A stretch of DNA of 64,000 nucleotides from Flammeovirgaceae bacterium UBA6059 (GTDB lineage Bacteria; Bacteroidota; Bacteroidia; Cytophagales; Cyclobacteriaceae). Location: NCBI GenBank assembly GCA_002435755.1, contig DIYH01000018.1, positions 11,175 to 75,174 on the forward strand. Reading direction: 5' to 3'. Under the pieces are notes generated by a model. It did not search any database, was not told where the DNA came from, and saw only the letters and a list, made by a program, of their open reading frames with translations. The position numbers and the translations under genes were made by a program. This document shows positions 25,998-36,069 of this stretch, in pieces; position 1 is the stretch's first letter; every line of letters starts with the position of its first letter.

Positions 25998-28900
25998 CTA
26001 TTGTGACAAACTGAACCGTAGCTGCATCCCGAAGGCACTCGAAGTTCTTCTATAAGAATTAGTGAGTCGTGGTTCATTGATGTTTCGCTCAAAATACATG
26101 GTCAGATTGAGCTTTTGATTAAGGACATAGCTCACTGTAGGCCTTAGTTGGAAGTTGAGGTTGCCATTTGTAATCGCGTTGGTCTCCTCAATTTTGCGTT
26201 GGATTGTTCTGGTATCCCGAACGGTAAAACTCATTCTAAATTGGATATCATTCTCAAGGACGATAGTTCGCCCTTGCACCTTAAATGGCAACTTAAATTT
26301 ATCCTTGGTGAATCCGATATCGAATGACACATCACTACTTCTTAGTTCGGTCACCTGAGCATTAGAAAGATTGAGTGAAAGATTGCGCTCACGCTTATAG
26401 TCGATCTTCGCAGTTAGCCGATTTTTTGTTCGGACGTTAACACCAATCAGAGGAGAAAATCGCTCTGTAATGGCCACCTGATTAACTACATATACGGGTA
26501 CAAGCCCATTCTCGGTAGAGACAGACGCCAGGGGATAGTCGATAATGTCGTTTGTCAGCTCCAGGTCTTGATCATACAATAATGAATTGGCGTAATTGCC
26601 AACACTGAATGTTGACTGATAGCTATGGGTTATATTGACCGATGAGAATATCTCCTGTAGCGCTGGTATGTTGGACAGTCCAGCATAGTCTAATCTCCAA
26701 TTAGGTATTGGTGTCTTTGGGAAAGGGCTCAAATTGACCTCAGAAGCCTCCTGGCCTGAGTAGGCTGCTATAAAAGATGGAATCAGGACATCCTGGCTAT
26801 TGAGCTGATACTCTCCATTACCGTTAAGGTTATTAAGTCGCTGACGGATGATCTCTCGGTTAGCGATAAACTCATCAAAAGTCGGGTGGATCCACTCTTC
26901 CTCGTCAGTATCATTGATGAATGCAGTCCTGAGCGCCATAAAAGAAACAGAGTAACTACCAGTACGTGAAGGTGTAAGCGATACAAAATCATTGATAGAG
27001 TCACCATCAAACCTGAAAATCTCTTGAAAATTGCCAGTGGAAGTCTTCCTCGCGTCAAGCTGGATTTTCAAATCCTTAAACGGTTCGACGGTACCTCGTA
27101 TGTTGAGGTCCTCCGAGCGGGTTTGTGCGAAAGGCATTGTCAGGAAACTACTTCTCGCGAGCCAGTCATTCTCGGCAGCATCAAATCTGATATTCGGATC
27201 CTGAGAACCCGTGATGAAGCCCCAACCAGGAGCTGCAAACTCTTCGTCCACACCCAGCAAATACGGTGAAGGTAAGAATCCCGGAAGCGTGGTAGACTCC
27301 CTGATACTGTAGGTAAAGTTGACCGATCTGACAGACATCAGGAACCTAAGTAAACCCTTGCCCGCCTTGCCCTGAGATCTCTTAATATCGAGACTATCAA
27401 CCTTCTGTTGCGGTCCTGCGCCACGAGTCGACCTTCGCCTCGAAGGTGTATTGACTTCTTTTAGTATTGGTATTTTGTTGTACAACTTAATTAGATCAAA
27501 CTTTCCGTTGAGGTCTCTTGTGCGGTTGTTACTAATTATATTTCCAAGTGTGTCCGCCTGTCCTATGGCACCTGCAAGCCAATCATAGCCAGCAGCGTAT
27601 CGCACGTCAGCGTTCACCCAATCCATGATTGGAATTTTATCAAGTGGTACCCTGTAGTTGGCAGCAATCGTCTGATTGAAATTCTTCATTCGACCAAGTC
27701 GTTTGATATTGTTCCAGATCGAATCTCTCTTGACCTGGGTGTCTATATCTCCTTCTGGTTCGTCGATGATAGCATTGGCCCTAGCGGAATAGTCCAGGCT
27801 CAAGCTCTTAAACAGGTTCCAGCGAAGGTTATAATTACGATTAAAAGTGAAGTACTTCTCAAAGAACGGATCAATACCATCAGTAGTCAAGTCTGCATTT
27901 CGCAACTGGGTTCTCACAAATCTCCTATCAACATCTCCACGTACGGAAAAATTACTCGGTATGGGATTGATATTAAAGTCCTTGATCAGCTTGAGGTACT
28001 TTCCGTCAAGGGCACCAACATTTTTAAACGGTTCTATTGATTTTTCCTGTGGGGCAAAATTATAAGCCACTCCACCTCTATACTGTTTCAATACATAGGA
28101 TTGTGTGTTGACACTGCTCGTGCGAAGGTCGCTGAAGGAATAATTAAACGCTAGGTTCTCAATGTCCCAGAAATCCTGTCTTGATTCGGGATCAGTACGC
28201 TCTTTGCGCACATTTGTAAAGTTGATTGCACGCCGCTCTGATCGATCTTCTACGATCCTTCGATAGTCCGCCGACTCTTCATCAGTATCGAATGCGAGCA
28301 ATGATGCCTCCAACGGAATATCAGGATCTAATGGGTCAAACCTTGGCGTGATTCGAGACTTCTCGTAACTCACAAACATCGGGATTTTAATGCCATGATT
28401 TCCTGGCAGGAGCTTGTCCACTGCTACATTAGCAGAGATATCATACTGTGTGGTCTCCTCTCTGGTGCGTTCAGCAATCCGTTGTTGGATGCTTCCAAAA
28501 CCGAATGTAGTATGTCTAACCGATCCAGTGACTGTGCCAAGATCTGCCAATTTCGCTGATAAGCGTGCATTAGCCGACCAACCCATCTCTCTATTGAAGT
28601 CAGTCACTCTAAGCTCATTGGCCCAGAGGCAGAGTGACTTAGGTGCACGGTCATCACTAGCTGGATTGCGTACTCCTATCATCATCGTCATGACAGTGGT
28701 CATATCAGGTCTACCGACTATTGTCAGGTTGTATTGACCATTCTCTGACTTGCCGGTAAATGGTAATTCGACACTATAATCTTCACGATTACGCAACGAC
28801 TTGAGTGCATACAACTCATCAATTGCCAAGTCAATTTCATTTTGCAAAGGCCAAACCTGTCTGGCTAGCTCATCTCCACTACCGCTAATGTTTTGTGGGG

Positions 28901-31900
28901 TGACTTTCAACGGCACTTCGATCTCATAATAGTTTTCCGTAAAGTCCGTACCCAATCTGATGAACGCTGTAGTCTCATCATCCTCAACCCTATCCCCAGC
29001 ATGCGACTGGGCATGAAAAAACATCTTGAGTTGCCCGTAGTTGATCAGGTCAAGGCTCACATTCTTAAACACCGCACGAGCATCTCTGTCCTCAAGGTCC
29101 TCCACGCAGATCTGTAAAGATTGCTCGTTGGTACGACGTTGGATTACGGTCGTATTGTCAAAATCTCTATTGATTCCTGGGGGAACAGCATATGGAACTT
29201 TCCCCTCCGCGGCGATACTATTCTCTTCGATATTGACCACCGAAACCTCAAAGTCAGACGAATAGGACTCAGGTACTTCGTTAAAACCACGCTCATTTAA
29301 TGATTCGAGATACTTTCGCCATTGACTTCCCACAAGTTGGAATTTCACCATTCGCATCACGACAGGCTGTTGCCAGCCAGTGAGCATAGTTCTGACAAAA
29401 CGCATCGATTTAAATCCTGAGATGTTTCCCTGTATACGGTCAGGTGACCTTATGGGGATTCGGAAAAGATACCATGTGGCCTCTCCCGTCTGATCTTGTA
29501 TCCGATCCACAATATTATTCTTCCCGACCTCTAACTCCCCAGGTCGAAGTGGTATACGATACTCATAGTATTCCTCAAGATCTGAAAGGGTATTATCTCT
29601 GTTAAGATCCTCATTGTCAGGAGTCGGTGAGCCTTGGATAGTAAAGTTATTTCCTGTATTGATCGGCGTGTTTGACTCCATACCATTGAAGTTCTTGTAT
29701 CGTTCAATGATCTTGATATCACTAGCATCTAACTCATCCCCGAGATAGTAGTTGTAGTTGTCAGCCGAGACATCCCTCTGTATACGCTGTAGTGCCTGGC
29801 TATTTACCGATAGACGATCAAGAAAGCTCTCTCTGAAGTACTCTGGCTCATCTTCGCTTTTAAGACCATCCAAACCAACATCCTGATTGACACGGCTATT
29901 AGCATTGTTATCAAAAAAATCATTAAGATATGATTGATCGGTCACTCTCCCCCATTCATTCTGAACGGTTCGTTCCGGATCATAATCTGGCGGCAATCCG
30001 TTCTCAAATGCATGTCTCCCATCTCTTTGAACATCCTCAGAGATATTACCCAGGTGAAAAACTAAATCACCTCCCGTAGTATTATTCTGGTTAAATATGC
30101 CATCAAGTACGCGACCATTCTCACCCTCGATGAAAGGGTCCATTAACCAGAACTCAAGGTACTCGACATTGGTCTTATCAAAGTCAACTTCATTAGTAAT
30201 AGCCTTGGTAATGGCACCATAATTGGATGCGGGATCCGGCAACAGACCATTAGGAGTCAGATCAGGGTTATAATTATATTGACCTCTCTCACTTGGAAAG
30301 TAGGCCATATCAAACGTGAAAAGATTGGTATTAACCAGTTGTCTGTCTTGCTGTCGAAATACCTCTTGTGGAGAAATCGCTCGAACATAGTGATTGCGAA
30401 GATCATCGCTAGTGATATTCTGAGGTCGATTGGGCCCTGCACTCAAATAGAATACCGGATCAATATTGTACCATGCTAGCTTTGCACGTTTATAGGCGTA
30501 CCCCAGATTGTCGCTGGTTTGGCTACTCAAGTCGAAACGATCATCTGGTGTCTCAGGAGTACTAGCCAGCATCCATGATATTGGCGCATTGCCCAGATTG
30601 ATAGGGGTGATAGCTGTCTCAAAATCATCGATGTAAGAGGTGCCTTCTCCATCTATGAGGTTGGAAGTCCCCGGTACAATTTGAGCAAACTCACCAGCAA
30701 AATTGATCCTGGATTCCTCTTTTGTACTGATAAAAGGTAGGGCATCTACCATCTTGGTCAGAAGCCGGCTCTCCTTATCAAAATTGACATTAAAGCCATA
30801 TTTGGTATTCCTGGTGGGCTCATCTCCTACTTTAAACCTTGAGATGCCACCAGCCCGCTCGTTTAAGTGAAGAACAGTGGCACCAATGCCTATGTCATCA
30901 GAAACTCTATAGTCAAAATGTGCTCCTGTCAACCATCTAGTTTGAAAATTGAAAAGGTCTGCCTTTTCATAGTTAATTTGGATCTGCTTACCAGAATTGA
31001 GGACCCCTTCATTGATGATCCTCACTCGACCTAAGTTGTAATCTACTGTATAGTCCAGCCCTTCGGTCAATGGGGTATTGCCAGCGGTAACCACTACCGA
31101 GTTTTCGGCTATATTAATTCCGGGAAGCACAATTTCGCTTGCTGAACCTGACATGAACTGGCCAAGAATGAAGAACTTGTCCTTTGACGCTATTTGTTCC
31201 GCATCATTTCGCGTAGTACGATAAAGAGTATCATAGACATACTTGCTGATAAGATTTTGCTCATTAATGGGATCAAAGAATGTCCGCAGTGTTCGCCCAA
31301 ATGGTTCGAGTACGGGAAATATCACATTACCATTGCGCGGGTCTATAGTGATCCGTTCGATGTAGTCAAAATTACCATCTGGGGCTGGGTCATTGTTTGG
31401 GTTGAGCTGGTCCAGGCCTAAAAGTCGTATCAGCGGCTGGTCCTTTGTCAGAGCCCCTTCGTGAAGTGATGGGTTATCGATACCGGTGAGGTCATCCCTG
31501 TAGTGAATCCTAAGGGTGAAGCCCTGGCGGTCCACCTGACTTGCGTTGAGGTTGTAGATATTTTTCATCATCAAGTCCCAGGTAGGTACCTGGGTATTGA
31601 TTCTTGTAGGGCGGAGTAGTTTCAATATGATCGCATCGCTCTCCGGTCTATTCTGATAATCCTCAGTAAGCTCACCCACTTTATATCTGCGTCCGTTATA
31701 GGTATACTCATAGGAGACCGCCAACACCTCATCGTTTTGAAGTTTGCGAAGGAGAGTGACGTATCCAAGTTCTGTATTGACAGTAAATTCACGATCATCG
31801 AGTCGGCGAGCTGAGGTCACCCTTTCAAAATCGGTTGATTTGCGCAGGTCGTACTCGGTCTCTAACAACTCACTGACCCCATCAATATCCCTTATTCTTG

Positions 31901-33161
31901 GGTCATCACTGAGTATTTGAAAAAGGTTATTTGCTCCATTGTCATTGGCACCACCAATGCCATTCCCAATGTTAGGATTATCAGGCCTATCGATCACTGT
32001 GCCCTCTGCCAGGTCCATCATACCTACAAAGTTTCTCAGCGTCTGTGTGTCATTATTCCTGTTAAGCGAGTAAACCTCAACTCTTGTAATGTTCACACCT
32101 GATATGATCTGAGGTAAGCCAGATAGCCACTGCTCATAGTTATCACGGAAAAAATGTCCGAGAAAGAAGTGTCGGTTTTCGTCGTAATTAGAAGCTCTCA
32201 CTTCAAACTCCCGCCCCTGGAAACCACTCTCAACATTGATCACCTCACTCCGACCTTGCTGCCTGGATGCTACTCCAGTTACAAACAGTTTACCAAACTG
32301 CAATTGGGTCTTTACACCAAACAGACTCTGTGCACCTGTGATCAGACTATTGTTCACAGGCATGCTCACATTACCTATCTCGATTTTCTTAATAATGTCC
32401 TCCTCAAACCCAGTGAACTCTACCTTGAGGTTGTTTTGAAAGTCAAATGAATTATTATTATCAAAATTGGCTGTAATTGCTAGCTTCTCTCCAACCTTAC
32501 CTACTACATTCATAGATATCTGCTGGTTGTAGTTGAATCCACCGTTGCGTTGCTGCCTAACGGGAATACTAGGGTTCTCTACCTTCTGCCAACGCCCTCC
32601 AAAATCCAGATTGACAAACCCATTAGGTTGAATATCCACATAACTACCACCAAATATCCGATCAAGTACCGGGCTGATGTAGAGCTTTGGGATGAGTCGC
32701 CTACCACTCACGGCACTTTCACCATCAAGCCCAGTCGATTTCTCTTTCCAGTAGTCTTTAATGAGCTTCTGGTTTTGATATTCATTAAACTCTTCAAAGC
32801 TCATGGTAGATGTAGGACGATAGTTAATGTCACCGATCTTTTCATAGATCGTATAGTTCATCCCGGTATCGATCTCTACGTCGAGCTCTAAGCTGGCAGG
32901 GTCTTGTAGGAGTAAAGGGGACGGACTGGTGTAATTAGAAAACGGATCGCCAAACCTATCGTACTCTTCAAACGTTGGTAATGGCGTAGGGGTATACGGC
33001 ACATCCAGCGTATCGGCAGCTAATGAGTCTGCAGGAATAGTGTCCTGCACCACCTGAAATTGGTACTCAAAGGGGAATAAATCGGCGTGAGCACGATGAA
33101 GTAACCCGGGAGTGGTCAATAATAGGTTGATGAAAAAAATATAGGTTTTGATACTCCTCAA
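25998..33161 (-). CDS. sprA: Type IX secretion translocon SprA (Sov)
   Basis: SprA forms the giant single-chain outer membrane barrel through which T9SS cargo leaves the cell; it is needed for gliding and secretion. At 2,387 residues its length is typical. The N terminus is a signal peptide (FINLLLTTPGLLHRAHA), followed by a Pro/Thr-rich stretch, and the family-specific YISPVLDRIFGGSYVDIQPNG and VGEKLAITANFDNNNSFDFQ appear at about 165-245. Long stretches of alternating hydrophobic and polar residues fit barrel strands; it ends FGMQLRFSLSQ. No in-frame ATG precedes the signal peptide: the start is TTG at 33161, with a purine-rich GAGGAG overlapping and following it. ruvA ends 18 bases upstream, in the order maeB-ruvA-sprA-gcvH. 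Confidence 0.95.
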   Translation of the reverse strand: MRSIKTYIFFINLLLTTPGLLHRAHADLFPFEYQFQVVQDTIPADSLAADTLDVPYTPTPLPTFEEYDRFGDPFSNYTSPSPLLLQDPASLELDVEIDTGMNYTIYEKIGDINYRPTSTMSFEEFNEYQNQKLIKDYWKEKSTGLDGESAVSGRRLIPKLYISPVLDRIFGGSYVDIQPNGFVNLDFGGRWQKVENPSIPVRQQRNGGFNYNQQISMNVVGKVGEKLAITANFDNNNSFDFQNNLKVEFTGFEEDIIKKIEIGNVSMPVNNSLITGAQSLFGVKTQLQFGKLFVTGVASRQQGRSEVINVESGFQGREFEVRASNYDENRHFFLGHFFRDNYEQWLSGLPQIISGVNITRVEVYSLNRNNDTQTLRNFVGMMDLAEGTVIDRPDNPNIGNGIGGANDNGANNLFQILSDDPRIRDIDGVSELLETEYDLRKSTDFERVTSARRLDDREFTVNTELGYVTLLRKLQNDEVLAVSYEYTYNGRRYKVGELTEDYQNRPESDAIILKLLRPTRINTQVPTWDLMMKNIYNLNASQVDRQGFTLRIHYRDDLTGIDNPSLHEGALTKDQPLIRLLGLDQLNPNNDPAPDGNFDYIERITIDPRNGNVIFPVLEPFGRTLRTFFDPINEQNLISKYVYDTLYRTTRNDAEQIASKDKFFILGQFMSGSASEIVLPGINIAENSVVVTAGNTPLTEGLDYTVDYNLGRVRIINEGVLNSGKQIQINYEKADLFNFQTRWLTGAHFDYRVSDDIGIGATVLHLNERAGGISRFKVGDEPTRNTKYGFNVNFDKESRLLTKMVDALPFISTKEESRINFAGEFAQIVPGTSNLIDGEGTSYIDDFETAITPINLGNAPISWMLASTPETPDDRFDLSSQTSDNLGYAYKRAKLAWYNIDPVFYLSAGPNRPQNITSDDLRNHYVRAISPQEVFRQQDRQLVNTNLFTFDMAYFPSERGQYNYNPDLTPNGLLPDPASNYGAITKAITNEVDFDKTNVEYLEFWLMDPFIEGENGRVLDGIFNQNNTTGGDLVFHLGNISEDVQRDGRHAFENGLPPDYDPERTVQNEWGRVTDQSYLNDFFDNNANSRVNQDVGLDGLKSEDEPEYFRESFLDRLSVNSQALQRIQRDVSADNYNYYLGDELDASDIKIIERYKNFNGMESNTPINTGNNFTIQGSPTPDNEDLNRDNTLSDLEEYYEYRIPLRPGELEVGKNNIVDRIQDQTGEATWYLFRIPIRSPDRIQGNISGFKSMRFVRTMLTGWQQPVVMRMVKFQLVGSQWRKYLESLNERGFNEVPESYSSDFEVSVVNIEENSIAAEGKVPYAVPPGINRDFDNTTVIQRRTNEQSLQICVEDLEDRDARAVFKNVSLDLINYGQLKMFFHAQSHAGDRVEDDETTAFIRLGTDFTENYYEIEVPLKVTPQNISGSGDELARQVWPLQNEIDLAIDELYALKSLRNREDYSVELPFTGKSENGQYNLTIVGRPDMTTVMTMMIGVRNPASDDRAPKSLCLWANELRVTDFNREMGWSANARLSAKLADLGTVTGSVRHTTFGFGSIQQRIAERTREETTQYDISANVAVDKLLPGNHGIKIPMFVSYEKSRITPRFDPLDPDIPLEASLLAFDTDEESADYRRIVEDRSERRAINFTNVRKERTDPESRQDFWDIENLAFNYSFSDLRTSSVNTQSYVLKQYRGGVAYNFAPQEKSIEPFKNVGALDGKYLKLIKDFNINPIPSNFSVRGDVDRRFVRTQLRNADLTTDGIDPFFEKYFTFNRNYNLRWNLFKSLSLDYSARANAIIDEPEGDIDTQVKRDSIWNNIKRLGRMKNFNQTIAANYRVPLDKIPIMDWVNADVRYAAGYDWLAGAIGQADTLGNIISNNRTRDLNGKFDLIKLYNKIPILKEVNTPSRRRSTRGAGPQQKVDSLDIKRSQGKAGKGLLRFLMSVRSVNFTYSIRESTTLPGFLPSPYLLGVDEEFAAPGWGFITGSQDPNIRFDAAENDWLARSSFLTMPFAQTRSEDLNIRGTVEPFKDLKIQLDARKTSTGNFQEIFRFDGDSINDFVSLTPSRTGSYSVSFMALRTAFINDTDEEEWIHPTFDEFIANREIIRQRLNNLNGNGEYQLNSQDVLIPSFIAAYSGQEASEVNLSPFPKTPIPNWRLDYAGLSNIPALQEIFSSVNITHSYQSTFSVGNYANSLLYDQDLELTNDIIDYPLASVSTENGLVPVYVVNQVAITERFSPLIGVNVRTKNRLTAKIDYKRERNLSLNLSNAQVTELRSSDVSFDIGFTKDKFKLPFKVQGRTIVLENDIQFRMSFTVRDTRTIQRKIEETNAITNGNLNFQLRPTVSYVLNQKLNLTMYFERNINEPRLTNSYRRTSSAFGMQLRFSLSQ

Positions 33162-33179
33162 AACGGTACTCTATGTTCC

Positions 33180-33773
33180 TTACGTCCTTTTCAATGTTCG
33201 TTTTATGAGGTCTTCAATTGTAATATCAGTCCCACTTTCCTTTAAAATTAAATCTACCTGTTTGACAGCCATACTCTTGGATATACCCAAAGTAGACAAG
33301 GCGGATAACGCTTCCTCTCTTAAACTATTGCGCGGTTGAGGACTAAACTCAAGGGTCTTGTCAAGCAGGCCTTCTTTCTTCATTTTATCCTTGAGTTCTA
33401 ATATTACCCGTTGGGCCGTCTTCAGCCCTATACCTTTCACACCCTGAATGGTTTTCACATCTTCCTGCACTATAGCTTGCTGAAGCTCATCTGCTGATAA
33501 AGATGAAAGGATCATCAAGCCAGTACTTGGCCCCACACCATTGATAGAAATGAGGTCGAGAAAACGCTTTTTTTCAGATAGATCATAAAAGCCATATAAA
33601 GTGTGTGCATCTTCTTTGATATGCAGAAAGGTCTGAAGACGTACTTCTTCCTTGTCTTTGATTGCCGAAAAAGTCGTCAAGGAGATTTTAACCTCATATC
33701 CGATACCGGCAACATCAATAATGACAAACGTAGGATCTTTATAAGCTAGTTTACCATGAAGGTATGTGATCAT
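33180..33773 (-). CDS. ruvA: Holliday junction branch migration protein RuvA
   Basis: RuvA binds four-way DNA junctions as a tetramer and loads the RuvB motor during recombinational repair. The 197-residue protein has the N-terminal OB domain (starts MITYLHGKLAYKDPTFVIID), two helix-hairpin-helix motifs in domain II (LDLISINGVGPSTGLMIL near 70-87 and IQGVKGIGLKTAQRVILEL near 108-126) and the flexible C-terminal domain III that contacts RuvB. Its ATG overlaps the maeB stop in an ATGA arrangement, so the two are translationally coupled. ruvB and ruvC are not in the window. Confidence 0.96.
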   Translation of the reverse strand: MITYLHGKLAYKDPTFVIIDVAGIGYEVKISLTTFSAIKDKEEVRLQTFLHIKEDAHTLYGFYDLSEKKRFLDLISINGVGPSTGLMILSSLSADELQQAIVQEDVKTIQGVKGIGLKTAQRVILELKDKMKKEGLLDKTLEFSPQPRNSLREEALSALSTLGISKSMAVKQVDLILKESGTDITIEDLIKRTLKRT

Positions 33774-36049
33774 AATTGTTCTCTCGAGTCAGCTGTTTGT
33801 GCATCTACCACCGCTATGGCCACCATATTAAAGATTTCCCTCACTGTACTACCCACTTGCAAAACATGAACTGATTTTTTCATTCCCATTAGAATAGGGC
33901 CAATGGCCTCCGCACCTCCCAATTCCATCAGCAATTTATAGGCAATGTTTCCAGATGCTAGATCAGGGAAAATTAAGGTATTTGCAGGAGTACCGCAAAG
34001 GCTACTAAAGGGATAATTCTCCTCTACGATTTCCTTGTTCAAAGCCACATTGGCCTGTATGTCTCCATCGATAATCAGGTCCGGCCATTTGGCCTTGGCC
34101 TTTCTCACAGTTTCAGCGGTTTTAATAGGCACCTGGCCCTTTGCAGAACCGAAATTTGAATAGGACAAAACTGCTACTTTCGGCTCATAATCAAAGTACT
34201 TGACCACTCTCGTACTGAGGCCTATGATGTCTACCAATTCATCAGCTGTTGGATTAAGATTCACGGTAGTATCCGAGAAGAAAAAGGCACCCTTGGATGT
34301 GATCATAATATACATACCAGCCACGCGCTCTACTCCTTCCTCGCGACCGATGATCTGTAAGGCCGGAGAAATTGTCTTTGGATAATCGTTTGACAAGCCG
34401 GAAATCAGACAATCTGCCTGGTCCTGATCTAGCATCATAGAACCAAAATAATTGTGATCGTAGATCAGTTGTTTGGCCTGATAAAGGGTCATGCCTTTGC
34501 GCTGACGTTTTTCAAACAATAACTGGGCGTATTCTTCTGCTCTCTCCCTGTGCTCCCTGGGGTCGATGATAGTACAATTGCCCAGTTCCAATTCATACTC
34601 TTCTATGAGCTGCTGAATCCGAACTTTGTCTCCCAGCAGTATAGGATTGGCGATACGCTCATCTACACACATCTGAGCAGCCTTCAGGATCTTCTCATTC
34701 TCAGCCTCTGCAAAAACTACTTTTTTGGGGTCCTTACGCGCTCTTGAGATAAGCCTGCTCATGATGCGTTGATCTATACCGATGCGCTCTTGCAGTTCTG
34801 TTTTGTAGGCCTCCCAATCTAAAATATCTATGCGGGTAACGTTAGAATCCATGGCAGCCTTAGCAACTGCCGGCGAGATCGTTGTGATAAGTCTGGGGTC
34901 CAGCGGCTTTGGTATAAGATAATTCTTACCAAACTTGATGGGCCGTCCACCATACGCCTTAATCACCAAGTCAGGGACCGGTTCTTTGGCTAACTGTGCC
35001 AGCGCATTGACAGCAGCCATTTTCATCTCTTCGTTGATTGTCGTTGCACGTACATCAAGCGCTCCTCTGAAGATGTAAGGAAAGCCTAATACATTATTGA
35101 CCTGATTAGGATGATCAGACCTACCTGTAGCCATGATAATATCATCTCGGGTAGACATAGCCAGCCCATAGGCAATCTCCGGATCGGGGTTAGCTAGGGC
35201 AAAAACAATTGGATCACTTGCCATTTTAAGCAACAGCTCCGGAGAGACAACATCTCCTTTGGACAGGCCCAGAAAAACGTCTGCTCCTTCCATAGCCTCA
35301 TCGAGCGTATGCAGGTCCAGTTCCGTCGCAAACCGCGCCTTGTCTTCCGGTAGGTTTTCCCTGTCCTTTCGGATACACCCTTTACTATCAAGCATTATGA
35401 TATTCTGGACTTTAACACCAAGCATGACATAGAGATCGGTACATGCCATGGCTGCTGCTCCTGCTCCATTGACGACTACTTTGATTTCATCGATTTTCTT
35501 ATTCGCAATCTCCAATGCATTGAGAAGTGCTGCACTTGAGATAATCGCCGTACCATGCTGATCATCGTGCATGACGGGGATATTCATCTCATCCCGAAGC
35601 ACTCGCTCAATTTTAAAACTCTCAGGTGCCTTGATGTCCTCCAGGTTAACCCCACCGAAGGTAGGTTCGAGGGCCTTGACGATCTCTATGAACTTGTTCG
35701 GATCTTTCTCATCAATTTCTATATCGAATACATCAATACCGGCAAATTTCTTAAAAAGCACTCCTTTCCCTTCCATTACGGGCTTGGAGGCTTCTGGTCC
35801 AATATCGCCCAAACCCAGCACAGCTGTACCGTTAGAAATAACCCCCACAAGATTGCCTTTGGCGGTATACTTATACACATCATCTTTATAGTTGGCTATT
35901 TCCAAACAGGGCTCTGCGACTCCAGGTGAATAGGCCAGAGCAAGGTCGTGCTGTGTTGATAATGGTTTTGTTGGTGTGACGGATATTTTACCCGCAGGAG
36001 CATCTGAATGGAAATCAAGTGCTTCCTTCTTTCTGAAATTGGTAGCCAT
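33770..36049 (-). CDS. maeB: NADP-dependent malic enzyme with phosphotransacetylase-like domain
   Basis: MaeB converts malate to pyruvate and CO2, giving NADPH. The 759-residue fusion form is present: the malic enzyme part (about 1-425) has LALAYSPGVAEPC (37-48), the metal/substrate segment HDDQHGTAI (161-169) and the nucleotide loop VNGAGAAAMAC (193-203). The remainder (about 428-759) is a phosphate acetyltransferase-like domain beginning KKVVFAEAENEKILKAA. In E. coli MaeB that domain is regulatory, sensing acetyl-CoA, rather than catalytic. The gene overlaps ruvA by four bases and starts 20 bases after the DUF4837 gene, so a run DUF4837-maeB-ruvA-sprA is plausible. Confidence 0.96.
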   Translation of the reverse strand: MATNFRKKEALDFHSDAPAGKISVTPTKPLSTQHDLALAYSPGVAEPCLEIANYKDDVYKYTAKGNLVGVISNGTAVLGLGDIGPEASKPVMEGKGVLFKKFAGIDVFDIEIDEKDPNKFIEIVKALEPTFGGVNLEDIKAPESFKIERVLRDEMNIPVMHDDQHGTAIISSAALLNALEIANKKIDEIKVVVNGAGAAAMACTDLYVMLGVKVQNIIMLDSKGCIRKDRENLPEDKARFATELDLHTLDEAMEGADVFLGLSKGDVVSPELLLKMASDPIVFALANPDPEIAYGLAMSTRDDIIMATGRSDHPNQVNNVLGFPYIFRGALDVRATTINEEMKMAAVNALAQLAKEPVPDLVIKAYGGRPIKFGKNYLIPKPLDPRLITTISPAVAKAAMDSNVTRIDILDWEAYKTELQERIGIDQRIMSRLISRARKDPKKVVFAEAENEKILKAAQMCVDERIANPILLGDKVRIQQLIEEYELELGNCTIIDPREHRERAEEYAQLLFEKRQRKGMTLYQAKQLIYDHNYFGSMMLDQDQADCLISGLSNDYPKTISPALQIIGREEGVERVAGMYIMITSKGAFFFSDTTVNLNPTADELVDIIGLSTRVVKYFDYEPKVAVLSYSNFGSAKGQVPIKTAETVRKAKAKWPDLIIDGDIQANVALNKEIVEENYPFSSLCGTPANTLIFPDLASGNIAYKLLMELGGAEAIGPILMGMKKSVHVLQVGSTVREIFNMVAIAVVDAQTADSREQL

Positions 36050-36069
36050 CTTGGGTTAGGTAGTTGGTG

